A stretch of 64,000 nucleotides of DNA from the NCBI GenBank assembly GCA_029449235.1, contig JANATG010000018.1, forward strand, positions 992,001 through 1,056,000, read 5' to 3'. Below are positions 11,352 to 26,337 of this stretch, one piece after another; the first letter of the stretch is position 1; every line of letters begins with the position of its first letter. Below the pieces are notes generated by a model. It made no database searches, was not told the origin of the DNA, and saw only the letters and a list, made by a program, of their open reading frames with translations. Source of the DNA: Linnemannia schmuckeri (Eukaryota > Mortierellomycota > Mortierellomycetes > Mortierellales > Mortierellaceae). Position numbers and translations under genes: made by a program.

Positions 11352-12539
11352 TTAAGCAAGGACGCGAAGGACTGCCAGGGCACGAGACGACTTGACCGCA
11401 GCTGCCCGCTTAGCCTCAACCTTGGCTGCCTTGGACGCCTCCTCTGCTGCCCTCTCTTCCTCCGTCAATGGAATCGTTGAGGTCTCTTCTGCCTCTGTGC
11501 TGGCATCCTTCATCTCCTGATCCTCGCTCTCGTCTGTCTTCTTGCCTTCGGCCTCCTCCTCCTCCTCGTCATCATCCTCGGACTCGGGAGCCTCCACAAT
11601 CTTTTTGGCATCTGCAATCGCAGACTATAATAAGGATCAGGTCAATTGTTAGCACCACGAAAAAGTAACAATCGCTCGCAAGACAATATCCGACATATCC
11701 TAAAAAAACTTACGTTTCTAGCAGCCCCCTTCAGGTCGTGAATGTACTCCAAGAAAAGATTCCAGTGAGAATTAGGCAGTTGTTTGTCGTCGTACATGTG
11801 GTTGATAAGCCAAACCTGACGGAGTTTTTGGAACTTCCATGTTGCCCTGGCCTTCTTCCACTCCACCAAGTACGCCAAACCTACACGTTTGAAAATAAAT
11901 ACAAAGGATGCATTTAGTTCCTGAATCGCCAAAGTCCACTAAAATCGAGAGACAGTCGAGCATTTGTTTCTAACCTGGATTTGCTGCGTCCGATTCAAGA
12001 AGCTGAGCATCAGTCTGTTTTGATTTTTTGGAAGAGTCGCTGGTCGACTGTTTATCTGCTTTCCGCTTTTTGGACTTCTTCTTGTCGTCATCACTGCTGT
12101 CCCTGTCACTGTCAGTGTCACTGTCACTGTCACTGTCCTCATCTCCTGATCCGTCATCGCCCTTGACTTTATAGGAGGTATCCTTCAATTGCTCTGCGTT
12201 GTCAACCTCAGATGAGTTCTTCAAAAACTGCTTCCATTTGGGAGTCTTGTTCTGTGCGGTAGGTTTGCGGGGACCGCTGGCAGCCTTGGCAGCATTTGCC
12301 GCGGCGGATTTTGCCAACTCAGCCTCTTTGCGGAGACGCTTGCGCTCCTGCTTGGCAGCAATGTCGGCCTCGGTCTTGACTCGACGCTCCTTCTTCTTTT
12401 TGACGGCTGGGATATCAATCAAAGCCTCTTCTGGCGTTGGTGGGGTGATAGTTGTTGTGGTTGCTGTGGGTACTGTTGGTTGAGCCTTTTTCTTTTCTGG
12501 TTTTGAGACCTTGACGCGCTTGACTGTCGAGTCTGACAT
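11352..12539 (-). CDS. WKF-domain nucleolar-type protein (C7orf50-like)
   Basis: Three exons (12539-11975, 11880-11714, 11624-11352) give 334 residues. The middle exon carries the signature EWKKARATWKFQKLRQVWLI followed by a helix pair with MYDDKQLPNSHW. This is the WKF/DUF2373 domain of human C7orf50 and its relatives, which are linked to the nucleolus and ribosome formation. The first 185 residues are rich in Lys/Arg and end in an acidic Asp-Ser repeat (DSDSDSDTDSDRDSS) plus basic clusters suited to nuclear import. The last 90 residues are a second acidic stretch, then an Ala/Lys helix. The disordered, charge-patterned flanks are typical of nucleolar proteins. The role in pre-rRNA processing is inferred from the family. 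It is divergent from SLA1, with about 1 kb between starts. Confidence 0.8.
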
Positions 12540-13573
12540 GGTTGCGTGATTTGTTGTGTTGACGAGGAGTGGGTATGCAATGAACGAACGACCTGAATGG
12601 ACAACCGACAGAAGTGTGAAGCAAAAAAAAAAAAAAATGTGTTGTTGCAAACATTGAGGGTGGCGCCTCGTCCCTCTAATTTGCCAGTCACGTAGACTTA
12701 ATTTGGACTTGACGACACGATCCTCACTTTGTATAACTGCTCCCAAGGGCAGGCCAATGTGTTAATTATTCTCGCTGGTGTAAGTTCAAGTGGCGCTCTA
12801 TTTCTTGTCTGCTCGCTGGTTGGAACTTGTTGGAACTTGAAAGGGAATTGAGTGCCTTCATGTAGTGATGGATATGTGAAGGACAGGCTATTCTTGGGTG
12901 CACAATTGAACAATCTGCAAACTGCAACTTGCAACTTGCATAGAAAAAACGGCCATACCTATTCCGTCAAGGGTCCGAGAAGTCGAAGGAAGGACAGGCA
13001 CGTACTGTAGTGTGGGCACTGAGTGCAGCTGTAGGAACCAATTGAGTGCATTCCACGCTGGTCTGTAATAAAAAAAAGTGCGGGCGGGATATACATTAGT
13101 GCAGGTGTCGACAGCCTTTTCTTACTCTCGCTCACCTGTATTCCCACCCTTCCTTCATTCTGCTCCACTGACTGTGCCATTAATATCGATTTTTTCTTTC
13201 GACAGTCGTCATAGGTCCTTGGGTCAGTTTTCTTTCCATTTCTTCACACTTTTACTCTCTCCCTCTCCATCACCCTTCTTCATTCCCTTCCCCTTCCGTT
13301 CACCCTCCATCCCCGCATATTATTTTATCTTCACGCCCGTTTGTCCCCCCTCGCTCTCCTTCACTCCATTTTTCTCCTTCACGCATTCATTAAAAAAAGA
13401 AAAAAAAAGAACGGCCACTGACTACGAACAAACCAACCAACGACCATCACCCTCATCCTTCATCTCTGTTTTCTCTTTCTCTCGCTCTCTCTCTCCCCTC
13501 CTCCTAGTCACTCTTTCCTCTCTCTTTCCTTCTCCCCCTTTCAACCCTTATTCACATCTCAGACAACTGAACC
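12540..13573 (+). promoter_or_regulatory. Divergent promoter region with CT-rich SLA1 leader
   Basis: About 1 kb separates the start codons of the WKF gene (-) and SLA1 (+). From about 13130 to 13560 the plus strand is strongly pyrimidine-rich, a layout repeated upstream of the epsin and CENP-B-like genes here. Such tracts often mark transcription start zones in fungi. No specific factor site is claimed. Confidence 0.4.
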
Positions 13574-16500
13574 ATGCCTTTCCTGAAGATCTGCGTGGCC
13601 CTCTACGACTATGAGGCAAACACCGAGGAGGAGCTGACCATCAAGGAAAACGACGTCCTCTACATCCTCGAGGACGACGACCCCGAGTGGTGGAAGGCTA
13701 AACTCAAGACCGCCGACCCCAGCGAAAACCTCATCGGCCTTATACCATGCAACTATGTCGAGCCTGTAAGCAACCAACTTTCCAAGTACCCTTTACCTTA
13801 TCGTCTAAGAGAAGGGAGCACAGATAACTGTTGTCGTCGTCGTCTGACCAAGGGAGAAGATGGCCTCTGTGTGTTTTTCCTTCATCACCTGAGCAAACCA
13901 ACTGTCAGCTAGCAACAATAACGAGCAGTCAACAACCAACAGACATGGTCTCTAACTGACCTTGTCATCAACTTCACACCTCCTATCCTCTAAATTAGCA
14001 TCCCGAGAGCGGCGCTGTAGTCGGTTTATATAAGTACGATGCAACAACAGAGGAGGAGCTCTCATTTGAGGAGGGCGACACGCTGACATTGTATGAGCAG
14101 GATGACCCAGACTGGTTTCTGGTCGGAAACGGTACCCGTGTTGGCTTCGTACCTGGAAACTATATTGAGGTAATAAGATACGGGACCTTTCTTTATCCAG
14201 ACTCAACTCTTTAATGTTCAACGCCGTCTTCTCATTATTAACCCGCTCTGCCTTGTTTTGCTCCTCAATCGCTCGTATCTTACTTGGTTCATTAGGCTTC
14301 TGCAGGACAGGGTGGACATGCACAGAAAGAGCAACCACAAGAGCAGTACGAGGAAGAATACGCACCTGAACAGGATCAGCATTATGAACAGGAACAAGCC
14401 GAGCCAGTAGAGGCCATCCCACGATCCAGCGGTAGCACTTCTTCAGCAACAGCAGTCCCTGCTGAGAAGGATGACCTCAAGTTTTGGTCTGTCAATGTAT
14501 GTCGACAAACCCCTTGACACTTTTTCAACTGCTTTCGTATCACCGATGGAAGAATTAGCCGTGAAGTGAAATGCGCGCAGTAATAGGCTGTTTCTGCTTC
14601 TTTTTTTCCTTTACTTGTCCCACGTATTCTAACCAACGGCGTATGTTTTCTTCCGCGGGCTGATTCGTTCCGATGATTAGGAGGTCGATAAGAAGAAGAA
14701 GAAAAAGAAGGGCAGTCTTGGTGTTGGTAACTTGACCATCTTCTTTGGAAGCGAGGAGGACAAGGTACACATTTCTGCAGAACGCATTTATTCGCCACAG
14801 CTGCCAATTCTCATTTGCTTTGATAACATCTGTGATCCCGCTACTTGCCAAGCAGTAGTAATCGAAGAAAGGAAGAAAAAAAAAGGGAAACTAACGAGAC
14901 GGGATTCTCGTCTTACGATCCTTTAATAATAGTCTCCTGTGCGTCAGTGGTCGATCAAGGATGTGGACAAAGTCAGACAAGAAAAGAAGCACGTCTATCT
15001 GGATCTTGGTGGCTCAACCCCTGCCTCGTTCGACTTCCAGGCTGCTTCCAAGCAGGAGGCCGAGGCCATCTTCAACAAAATTCAGGAATCCAAGCAAAAG
15101 TCACGCATCTCTCATCCGACAGCAGCCGTCCCAACTCCACCTTCAATTCGCGACTCTGTTGTCTCCACCTCCACCTACCAAACAGCTCAAGGATCGCCCA
15201 ACGTTTCGGCTGCCAGCGCAACATACCCATCAGAGCCCGCATATCAGGAGGCCCAATACGAGGAAGAACAACAGCAACAGCAGCAGTACGTTGAACCTGA
15301 ACCTGTCTGCGAGGGCAAGTGGGCTATTGCTCTCTATGACTTCAATGCCGAGGCAGAGGAGGAGCTCAGTATCCGCGAAAACGATGAGCTCTGGGTGTCG
15401 GACTATGTCAGCAGCGATGAATGGTGGAAGTGCCAACTTGGAGACCAAGTTGGTATTGTTCCTGCCTCCTACATCAGGGTATGTGCTTTGCGGCTGATTG
15501 TCGCTCTTTTGGTGCATTTACATGCATGTGCTCCTATTGTAAACGAGTCGCTAACCCTGACCTGAATGACTTTGACTTATGATTTTTTCAAAAGTTTGCC
15601 GACGAACCCGTCCCAGAGGAGCCCCAGCACGAGGAGGAACATGTTCACGTCGAAGAGGCGGTACCTGTCCAGTCGCGCGCTGTCCCTGCTCGTAAGTATA
15701 TCATAGGAGTGATGATTGTACATACCGATGGAAACAATCATATTTGGCACTCTCTGACATCTGCGTTTCTTGATTCTTTTTTACTTGCCTAGTCCCTTCA
15801 GTTCCAGTGGCAGCCCCTATTCCAAAAGCTGTCGATACTCCTAAGGCTGCATCTACATCATCTACCCCTGCCCCTTCATCTTCAGAGCCAGCAGTCAAGA
15901 GTAAGTTTTCAAATTATTTTTTTCCCGATACAGATGTCGTATTGCGTTGTATGAGCAGAGTAGCATGTAACAAAAAAACTGCTCTTCACCTGTTATATTA
16001 TAGAGCCTCAAAACACCAGAATGTGGACAGATCGATCAGGAAAGTACAAGGTCGAGGCAGAGTACTTGGGCTTCCACGACGGCAAAATTAGCCTTCACAA
16101 GTTGAACGGAGTCAAGATTGCTGTTCCAGTACGCGAGATGTCTCAGGAGGATATCACCTATGTTGAAAAGATGACAGGAATGAAGATCGGAGCTGCAGGT
16201 TTCGACTGGTACGACTTCTTTATCAAGGCTGGCATTGCGACAGAGGATGCTCTGCGGTACTCAACTGTCTTCCGCACGGAAAAGATGGACTCCAGCATTC
16301 TACCAGAGTTGAGCAGAGACATTCTCAAGGGACTCAACGTCAAAGAGGGAGATATTATCCGTATCCGCAAGGCCATTGATAAGACTGGATCTGGTGCCTC
16401 CTCGCCTGACTCTAACAGCACACCAAAGCCCAAAAAGTCAGTCAGCTTTGCCGGAGCCCATGGCAGTGGCAGTGTTGACGTCATGAATGACCGCGAAATG

Positions 16501-19406
16501 GCAATGAAGTTGCAGGCAGACGAGGTCTCGAATGCCCGTACCTCTGGCGCATCGCTGGCCGAACAGCGTCGTCAGCAAGAGTTGGCCGACGAGCAGTTTG
16601 CTCGTGAGTTACAAGAACGCGAGAACAGCACCAACCGAACCCCTGTCTTTGGTGCCAAGAAGAACGATACCCCTCAGCGCAAGAGTAAGTCTCACGCCCA
16701 ACGTCGCGTTAATAATTGTACTCATAAAGAATGTCGGAGTTTGGTACTTACTATTGTTTTTACTTTAATTATAGACACCAGGCCCAAGGCTAGTACCTCT
16801 GCGCCCAAGACGATCGATGCTTCAGAGTTCACCAAGATTGGTACGGCTCTTACCAACACACCCAAGTCTTCATCATCATCTTCCTCCAGGAAGCAAAACG
16901 CATCGGCTGGCCCCAAGCCAACCCCATCAGCTGCTGATCTTGCTTTTGACGATGATGCCTGGGAGGTCCGTGACCCCAAGCTCCTTGGTTTTGACTATGA
17001 CAACTGGAAAGTTCAGAATCGCGACAACGAGGATGAGTGGATTGCCAAGTTTGCCTCGTCAACTGCTCCCAAAGTGTTGGAGCCAGAAGAGGACGAGGAG
17101 GCGCTCAAGAAGACTAGCTCGCCCAAACCCAAGGAGTCAACCTCAACAGCCGAATCATCCTCTCCCGCAGGGCGCCCTCGACCCGGCGCTCCTGGACGGA
17201 CTGACAGCAACAACTCTCTCAGTTCTCTGGGCCTCGCTGCCCCCATCGCTCCATCATCTCCTGCTCCCGCTGCTAAGCCTTCGACCCCTGTTCCTGGATC
17301 CTTGGAGGCGATTGCCTTGACTCAGGCAGAGGAGGCTGAGAAGGTCAAGCAGCAGATGCAAAAGATCAAGGACAAACAGGCATCTGATGGACTCAAGAAG
17401 GAGATCGAGCAAATGAAGCTCCAACAGCAAATGCTGCAACAGGCTGTTGTCCAGCAGGCAACACAGAACCAGCAATTGGTGCAGACTATCCGTCGCATGG
17501 CCCCTCCTCCACCTGTGTCTTCTGGCAAGTTGCCTGCTCCCTTAGTCCCTGTCAACCCTACTGGACCCCTTCGCTTCATTCCAACTCACCCCACTGGACA
17601 ACAAAGCGCTCCCCCACCTCCACCCCCCTTTAGCACCGCTAACATGGGTCTCCCTACGGTGCAGCAACAGATGATGACCGGTGTGAACCCCCAGATGACC
17701 GGTGTTGCCAGTCAGCCTACCGGTAGAGCCAATTGGGCCAACGCTAGTACGTTAATTGAATCGCTGTCTCTCCATTGTTGTTTGCTTGAAGCTTTCTCTG
17801 AGTATTAATAAGTCCTTTTATATTTCATGCAATAGCCCCTGCTAACCCATTCGGTATTGGAGCCATCACTGTCAACCCTACTGGAGTTCCTGCTAGAGCC
17901 CCTCAGGGTATCATGGCTGCCCGATCTGCCCCTGCCGTCCCTGCACCCTTCATCAACCGTGCTATGAGCCAAGGACCTCCGCCACCTCCTCCACCTATGC
18001 AGATGGGTATGGCCACAGGCTTCAACAACAACAACAACAACAGCATGAACTCGTTGAACAACATGAGGACCGGTATGAACGCCCAAATGACCGGCATGAA
18101 TACCCAAATGACCGGCATGAATACCCAGATGACGGGGATGAACGCCCAGATAACCGGCATGAACAACAACAACAACATGTCGCCCATGAACCGTGTCTCC
18201 CAGCCTATGCAGTCCGCCTCGTTCCAGACCCCCGCCATGACCGGCATGAACACCAGCAGTGGACCCAGCCTGAATGCGTTGAGCACTATGAGCAGCCTGA
18301 GCAACATGAACAACATGAACAACAACAGCAGCCCACAGTTCCAGACGCCAATGATGACGGGAATGAACAACAACAACGTCAACAACAACATGGGCGGACT
18401 CAATAGCATGACGGGTATGAACAACAACACCATGGCCGGCATGAACAACCTGAACAGCAACATGACCGGAATGAACAACAACAACAACATGGCTGGTATG
18501 AACAGTTTGAACAGCAACATGACCGGTATGAACAACAACACTGGCTTCGGCAGCGGATTGAACAACAATAACAACAGCAGCCTGGGTGGATTGGGCTCGT
18601 TCAACAAGTCACCGTCGTTGTCCAACACGTTCAGCTCGTCTCCCATGGGTCAGTCTCGGATTCTTCAGACGCCGTCGTCCTCGTCAAGCTTTGGTGGAAA
18701 TGGTCTTGGAAGCAGTTTCGGTCAGATGAACAACAACAACAACAACAATACCATCAACAGCTTGAGTTCACCGTCCAACAATACCATGACACCGCTTCAG
18801 GCCCAGTCAACAGGACACCTCCCAATGGCATCGTCCTACATGCGCCCACCTACCAGCTCAGGGTTGAGCAACAACTTTGGCAACAACAACGCTGGCGGTA
18901 TGGGAAGCTTGGGAGGCATGAACAACCAGATGACTGGTATGGGATCCATGGGATCCATGGGCTCGTCCATGGGAGGAGGCATGAACAACCAGATGACTGG
19001 TATGGGAGGTATGAACAGTATGAACGGCTTGAATAACAACAGCGTGTCCGGTATGGGCGGTATGAACAGCAACATGACTGGCATGGGAGGCATGAGCGGC
19101 ATGGGCGGTATGGGAGGTATGGGAGGTATGAACGGACTTACACCCCAGATGACCGGCATGAACAACAACATGGGCAACAGTTCGATGGGCAGTATGAACG
19201 GTATGAACGGAGGCATGAACGGTGGCATGAACGGTGGCATGAATGGAGGTATGGGCGGTATGAACGGTGGCATGAACGGCATGGGTATGGGAGGAGTCAA
19301 CCCACAAATGACCGGCATGGGCAATATGGGCAATATGGGTAACATGGGCAACATGGGCAACTTGAACAACATGAACAACAACGGCCAGTTCCAGCGCAAC
19401 TTTTAA
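13574..19406 (+). CDS. SLA1: Actin-patch endocytic adaptor Sla1
   Basis: Ten exons (13574-13765, 13999-14169, 14296-14496, 14681-14764, 14933-15478, 15595-15691, 15793-15900, 16004-16684, 16775-17746, 17836-19406) join in phase to 1540 residues. Sla1 links cargo, clathrin and the Las17/WASP actin machinery at endocytic sites. Domain order: SH3 at about 4-62 (ALYDYEANTEEEL), SH3 at about 70-121, a PH-like module at about 180-265 with a poly-Lys start, SH3 at about 340-398, SHD1 at about 473-526 (KVEAEYLGFHDGKISLHKLN, the NPFxD cargo-binding domain), and a SAM-like SHD2 at about 533-594. The remainder is low-complexity, with a Gln coiled coil, proline runs and then several hundred residues of Asn/Met/Gly repeats. 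These hold many QMTG units, matching the (L/V/M)xxQxTG sites that Ark/Prk kinases phosphorylate in yeast Sla1. A polyadenylation-like AATAAA lies near 19519. Confidence 0.95.
18050..19330 (+). repeat. Degenerate MTGMN/GGM repeat array inside SLA1
   Basis: The last exon of SLA1 is built from degenerate short repeats encoding units such as MNAQMTG, MNNNMTG and GGMNGGM. They include at least four near-identical consecutive copies around 18073-18165 and a Gly-Met block at 19190-19290. The reading frame is kept throughout, so the array is coding. The repeats supply dense QxTG kinase-site-like motifs and a disordered, Asn-rich tail. Confidence 0.8.
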
Positions 19407-20011
19407 AATTCTAACGGATACGACGCAACTACGACTCTTTTTCTACGACAAACAACAATAACAACCGCACACGATCGCACACGAACCCTTCCTTTTCCAA
19501 TTTTTTTCTTTACATCTGAATAAACATCCAATACATAACTTAGCAGATGCGTTCAGTGGACAAAGCCTAGAGCCGTGTCAACGCCTTAACCACTTAAATA
19601 CTATAAGCTTGAACGCATCCTTGGAGGTGTCAGGTGTTATTTTAGTGCGCTACTTCGGTGGGCTGAGAGATCGACTTTAGATGTGAGTGAGGCTCTGGAT
19701 GTACGACACAAATAGCGTTTTGCGCCGTTATTTAATATGTGGGCCAAGTGCATGTAAGATCGAGGAGGCATGGCAAGTATATTTGGGCGGTGTAGCATGC
19801 GCGCCGTATGAGTTTGGCTCTGGATCTTGGTCTTTGATGATGAGGTCAGAGTCAAACAGACAGGCAATATAAGGCAAAGGACATGGGTGGAGCCTGGAGA
19901 CCAATCCTTACTGTCGACCCTTCGCCCAGAAATTTCTCACTCTTCTTTTCTTTTCCTTCTTTTCCTGTCTTTCTTTTTGTCACACGCACTCGCACCACCC
20001 TTCATTTTCAT

Positions 20012-20043
<32 letters not shown>

Positions 20044-20331
20044 TCATTCTTTGTTTTTCTTCTCTTTTCCCTTCTCTCTTAATCACACCCACTCTCACAC
20101 ATACAAACACTTGTCGAAAAAGCCCTTTCATTTTTGACACCGTTTCTCCTTTCTTTTACTCTCTCGCACCCCTTTTTCCACTTCTGAGACACAACGGACA
20201 AAGTTCTCCCGCCTTCTCCACCTTTCACATTCTCTTTCCTCCTCTTTATTCTTTCCATACCACTCCTCTGTTTTTTCACAATATTACTTCTCTCTTCTCA
20301 TTCAGCCCATATATACTCACACACAACAGCA
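19407..20331 (+). promoter_or_regulatory. SLA1 3' end and CT-rich epsin leader
   Basis: The interval holds the SLA1 3' untranslated region and the promoter of the epsin gene. From about 19930 to 20330 the plus strand is CT-rich and includes a (CTTT)n microsatellite at about 20011-20044. No gene is seen inside. Confidence 0.4.
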
Positions 20332-20385
20332 ATGGCAAACGCAACTCCCAAATACGCTGCAAAAAGTACCCTTCGTTCCATGTAA

Positions 20386-20426
<41 letters not shown>

Positions 20427-23400
20427 CTTGCTCAGCGTGAATGTCAAGGCAGGCTCACCCCACAGGCTGACGAACGGACAGACAAAAGTGGAGAGTGCTC
20501 TTGGTAACTCTCTCCAGGTAGACAAAAAAAAATGACCTCATTTATAACCGTCGCTTCTCTCTTTTTTTTTTTTTGTCGTTTGGACCAACTGTATAGTAAA
20601 AACTTTACGAATGGCTACTCAGACATGCAAGCTAAGGTCCGTGAGGCGACCTCGAACGACCCATGGGGACCTAGTGGCTCGCAAATGAACGAGCTTGCTG
20701 CAGCCAGTCATAACCAGTAAGGAGTTAGCTCATTACTTGTGCTTGTGCTTGTGCTTGTGCTTGTGCTTGTGCTTGTGCTTGTGCTTGTGCTTGTGCTCGT
20801 GCTTTTTTTTTATTGCTGCGTGACTATGCATAGTAAGAGTGCGAGTGCAAGTGCAAGGAGGGACCGACAGACAGGCAGGCAGACAGGCAGGTAGAGAGAG
20901 ACAAGCTTGGCAACCAGGAAAAGGTGCTAACTGTTACTCCCTTTTTGTCTTTGTGGGTTTCGATCCTTTTTAGACACGAATTCCTCGAGATAATGGAGAT
21001 TCTGGACAAGCGTATGAACGACAAGGGCAAGAACTGGCGCCATGTCTTCAAGGTAAGACTTTTTGTTGGCTTTATCTCCTTTCCTTGTGTTCGCTTACCA
21101 CACGACACTCAAGACGACAGACAGACAACAACAACAATAACAACAACAAAAGAGATAAAGGCAAGACACAAATCACCAACGAGCACAAAGGAAGACTTTT
21201 TTTTCACTGGTGTAAAAATGACTCGGGACTTGCAAGATGGACGCTACAGAGGCGGCTTTGCGCAGAGAGGGAGGGCCGGACGGACGGAAGGTGGAAAGGC
21301 ACAGGGATGGGTCTCTTTGTAACCATTGAGCACAAGAACAAAAGAAAGACAAGAAACAGCCGCAATGATATTTTTGCTCACGCCGTGTTACCCACCAGGG
21401 CAAAATGACGAAACGACGGAAAGAAAAAAAAATCGACAATATAGAAAGAAGCGGGGCTGGATGCCCTTTTTCGACTCACCCGGGAAATCGATCTGTAGAA
21501 ACGACCATGGACACTAATGCCAAAACCGCTGGTTGTATCGTCTTGTCTGCTGCTTCTACTGCTAGGCACTGACTGTTCTGGACTATTTGCTCCATGTCGG
21601 TATGTTGGGAGATCACTCGGTCAAATTTCCTTAAGAGAGGATGTCAAATTGCATGATCCTGTGACAGTATGTTTGCTAACATACACTCGTGTTGTCTTTG
21701 TGGTACTCATGATAACAGGTTCTGAAAGTGTCGTCAAATATGCGCGCGAGAACCTTTATATCGTAAAGACCTTGAAGGAATTCCAGTATATTGATGAAGA
21801 TGGCAAGGATCAAGGATCGAATGGTAAGCATCAAGCACCTCTTTTGTCTACTCTACATCCTGCTTTTGTCTTATTCTGGGGCCTATGAACTTCGACTGAT
21901 GGAAGATGTCTTGCGGTTGTTTGATGTTTCTGATGTATATAGTTCGGCAAAAGGCCAAGGATATCACTGCACTGCTCTCGGATGACGCCCGCTTGAAGGA
22001 GGAACGCCGAAGTCGCAATGCTATGAATGATCGTATGAGCGGGCGGGCCCATGGAGCAGACCGATTTGAGCAACACACACCTGTCTATGAGCGACCTGGA
22101 GCGACGGATGAAGATCGTGATCTCCAAAGAGCTCTGGAAGAGAGTCGGCGGATGGCCCAAGCAGAAAATAGCTCCCGAAACAGGTATGGCAATGCACTAT
22201 ATATGCTCTAAACGTCTAAATTTACATAGGAACCCATGACGGATATGGTCACAGTTTGCTTACTGGTATGCTTGTTGCTGTTTCAAAACATAGTGAGGAC
22301 GACGATCTCAAGAAAGCCTTAGAGCTGAGCAAGAAAGAGGAGCAGGATCGTATAAAGACGGTGGAAAAGTACAATGAGCTCTCACTAACCGAAGACTGGG
22401 AGGCTGACTCCAAGTAAGCACCTTTTACTATCTCGTTTACACGCGAAATCTTTTGAACCCACATAATGATAAGCGTGTGCTAATGCAACCCCTTTATCTC
22501 CTTTTTCACACCAATCGCGCATTTTAACAGGCCTGTCAACCGATATGAGCAGCAAAACAACATTGACTTTTTCGGCAACGACTTTGGCGGACAGAACAAC
22601 AACAACAACTTTGATGCGTTCTCTCCAATGAACGAGTATGGAAACAACAACACCTTCCTTCAACAGCAGGTCACTGGATTCAACAACAACCCTTACCTCC
22701 AGTTCCAGCAGCAGCAACTTCAGCAGCAGCAACTCCAACAGCAACAACTCATGCAGCAACAGATGATGCAGCAGCAAATGCAGCAGCAACAGCAAATGGC
22801 ATTTTTGAACACCATGAACAACCCATACCAGCAGCAGCTTATGCCTCAGATGACGGGGGCACCCAACCTCGGTTCCAACAACCCCTTCAGCGCCTTTGCT
22901 CAAAAGCCGGCAATGACTGGTCAGCCCACTGGTCTTAACGGGAGCAGTGGTTTCAACAGTAACAACAACAGCAACGGCTTTAACGCTGGTCTTAGTAGAA
23001 ATAACAGTAACAACAACCCTCTTGGCGACTTGGCATTCCTTCAACCCTCAATGACTGGCGCTCCATCTACCAGTCAGCCTGTAAGCCTTTTGATTTTGAC
23101 TCGTTCACAGTTTGTCCACTCTTTCATCCTCACACGATAACACTCACACCCGATAACACTCACGCCTTTTGTATGTCTTTTATCGTTCTGTGTGACTAGG
23201 CCGCAACGAAGGCCGCTAATCCCAACGACCAAAAGTATGCTCACTTGGCTATGGCTTTGTCGAACCGTGACGATGGCATGGATACTTTCGGAAACACTGG
23301 TCAGCTTCGCATCCCTACACACACCTCCTTTGGATTGGGCAATCGTGGCACTAACGCTAATGGTGCAGCCAACCCCTTCCAGAACCTCGGTGACGTAGGC

Positions 23401-23631
23401 GCCAGCAACAACAGCAATTCGCTGATCGACATTGGTGATTCTGGAAGCAGCCTTGGACGAAGTAACAGCCACAACCCCTTCCAAGCAATAGCGCAGGGTG
23501 GCAGCCAGACCAACAGCGGGTTCTTGTCGTCCCATGCAACTGGATTTGGAGCGATGAATAGCAATAGCTTTGGTCAAAACGGACAGACGAACGGCAACAA
23601 CGGTGCGTACAGCAATAACATGCTGTTTTAA
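20332..23631 (+). CDS. Epsin (ENTH/UIM/NPF endocytic adaptor)
   Basis: Nine exons (20332-20381, 20597-20716, 20974-21052, 21566-21599, 21719-21823, 21943-22183, 22294-22413, 22531-23080, 23200-23631) give 493 residues. Epsins bend PIP2-rich membrane and recruit ubiquitinated cargo to clathrin/actin sites. The ENTH domain spans about 14-150 (VREATSNDPWGPSG, HEFLEIMEILDKRMNDKGK, YARENLYIVKTLKEF, DITALLSDD). Two ubiquitin-interacting motifs follow (DLQRALEESRRMAQ near 188 and DLKKALELSKKEEQ near 214). The tail is Gln/Asn-rich with three NPF motifs for EH proteins and Prk-type sites (LQQQVTG, LMPQMTG, LQPSMTG), like yeast Ent1/Ent2. I see no clear C-terminal clathrin box. It lies directly downstream of SLA1 on the same strand. 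Intron 2 contains a hexanucleotide microsatellite. Confidence 0.92.
20735..20803 (+). repeat. (CTTGTG)n microsatellite in an epsin intron
   Basis: About eleven tandem copies of CTTGTG, the last one altered (CTCGTG), lie inside the intron after epsin exon 2. Being intronic, the array does not disturb the frame. Confidence 0.9.
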
Positions 23632-23975
23632 GCCCCTCTGGCGTCGCACTTCTCTTTTTCCTTTTCTTCCTTTTGTAATTTTTCGCTGTTTGTTGTAACA
23701 TTATCCCTAAGAACAAATAAAACCTTTTTTTCGGGTCAGCATGCCTCTTTGTCCCTTGCATAATCGGTTGCAGATGAACATGTTGTTATCTTGCTGACCT
23801 TGACTAGCCAAATGAGAGCAGAAGTATGTCCCTGTGCCCAATGCGCTATTGTTGTGTGGCTTAGCGACTTTTTTTTTTTTTTTTTTTTTTTGCTCACCTT
23901 ATTTGTTCAGTCGTTCGTCTTTCCTTTGCTCATTCCATACCCCTCTTCGAACTTCCGCACTCACATTCACCATAA

Positions 23976-26104
<2,129 letters not shown>

Positions 26105-26337
26105 ACACCGTTGATATATTTTTTATCTTTTTTTTTTTTCCTTCTCTTTCTCTTCACACACATGCATCATCATAAAATAAAAGCATTTTCAAGTTTAAAA
26201 AAAATATGTATTGAAGGCGTGGTGAAAAAAAATGCAGAAGTAATAATACAAAAATATGCTAGATAACCTTCATCTACACTCCACTTCCGTCTGTCCGTCT
26301 TTCCGTCTCGATTCGAAGCCAACCTCAGTCTCTTCTC

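Noticed and set aside
10976..11419. N-terminal extension of the Snf4 frame
   Set aside because: The frame stays open upstream of 10975, but the sequence is a T/F-rich leader typical of 5' untranslated DNA here.
18836..19399. Long minus-strand ORFs opposite SLA1, and similar ones opposite the CENP-B-like and channel genes
   Set aside because: They mirror coding repeats (Asn/Met codons, polyQ) of the sense genes and have no domain of their own.
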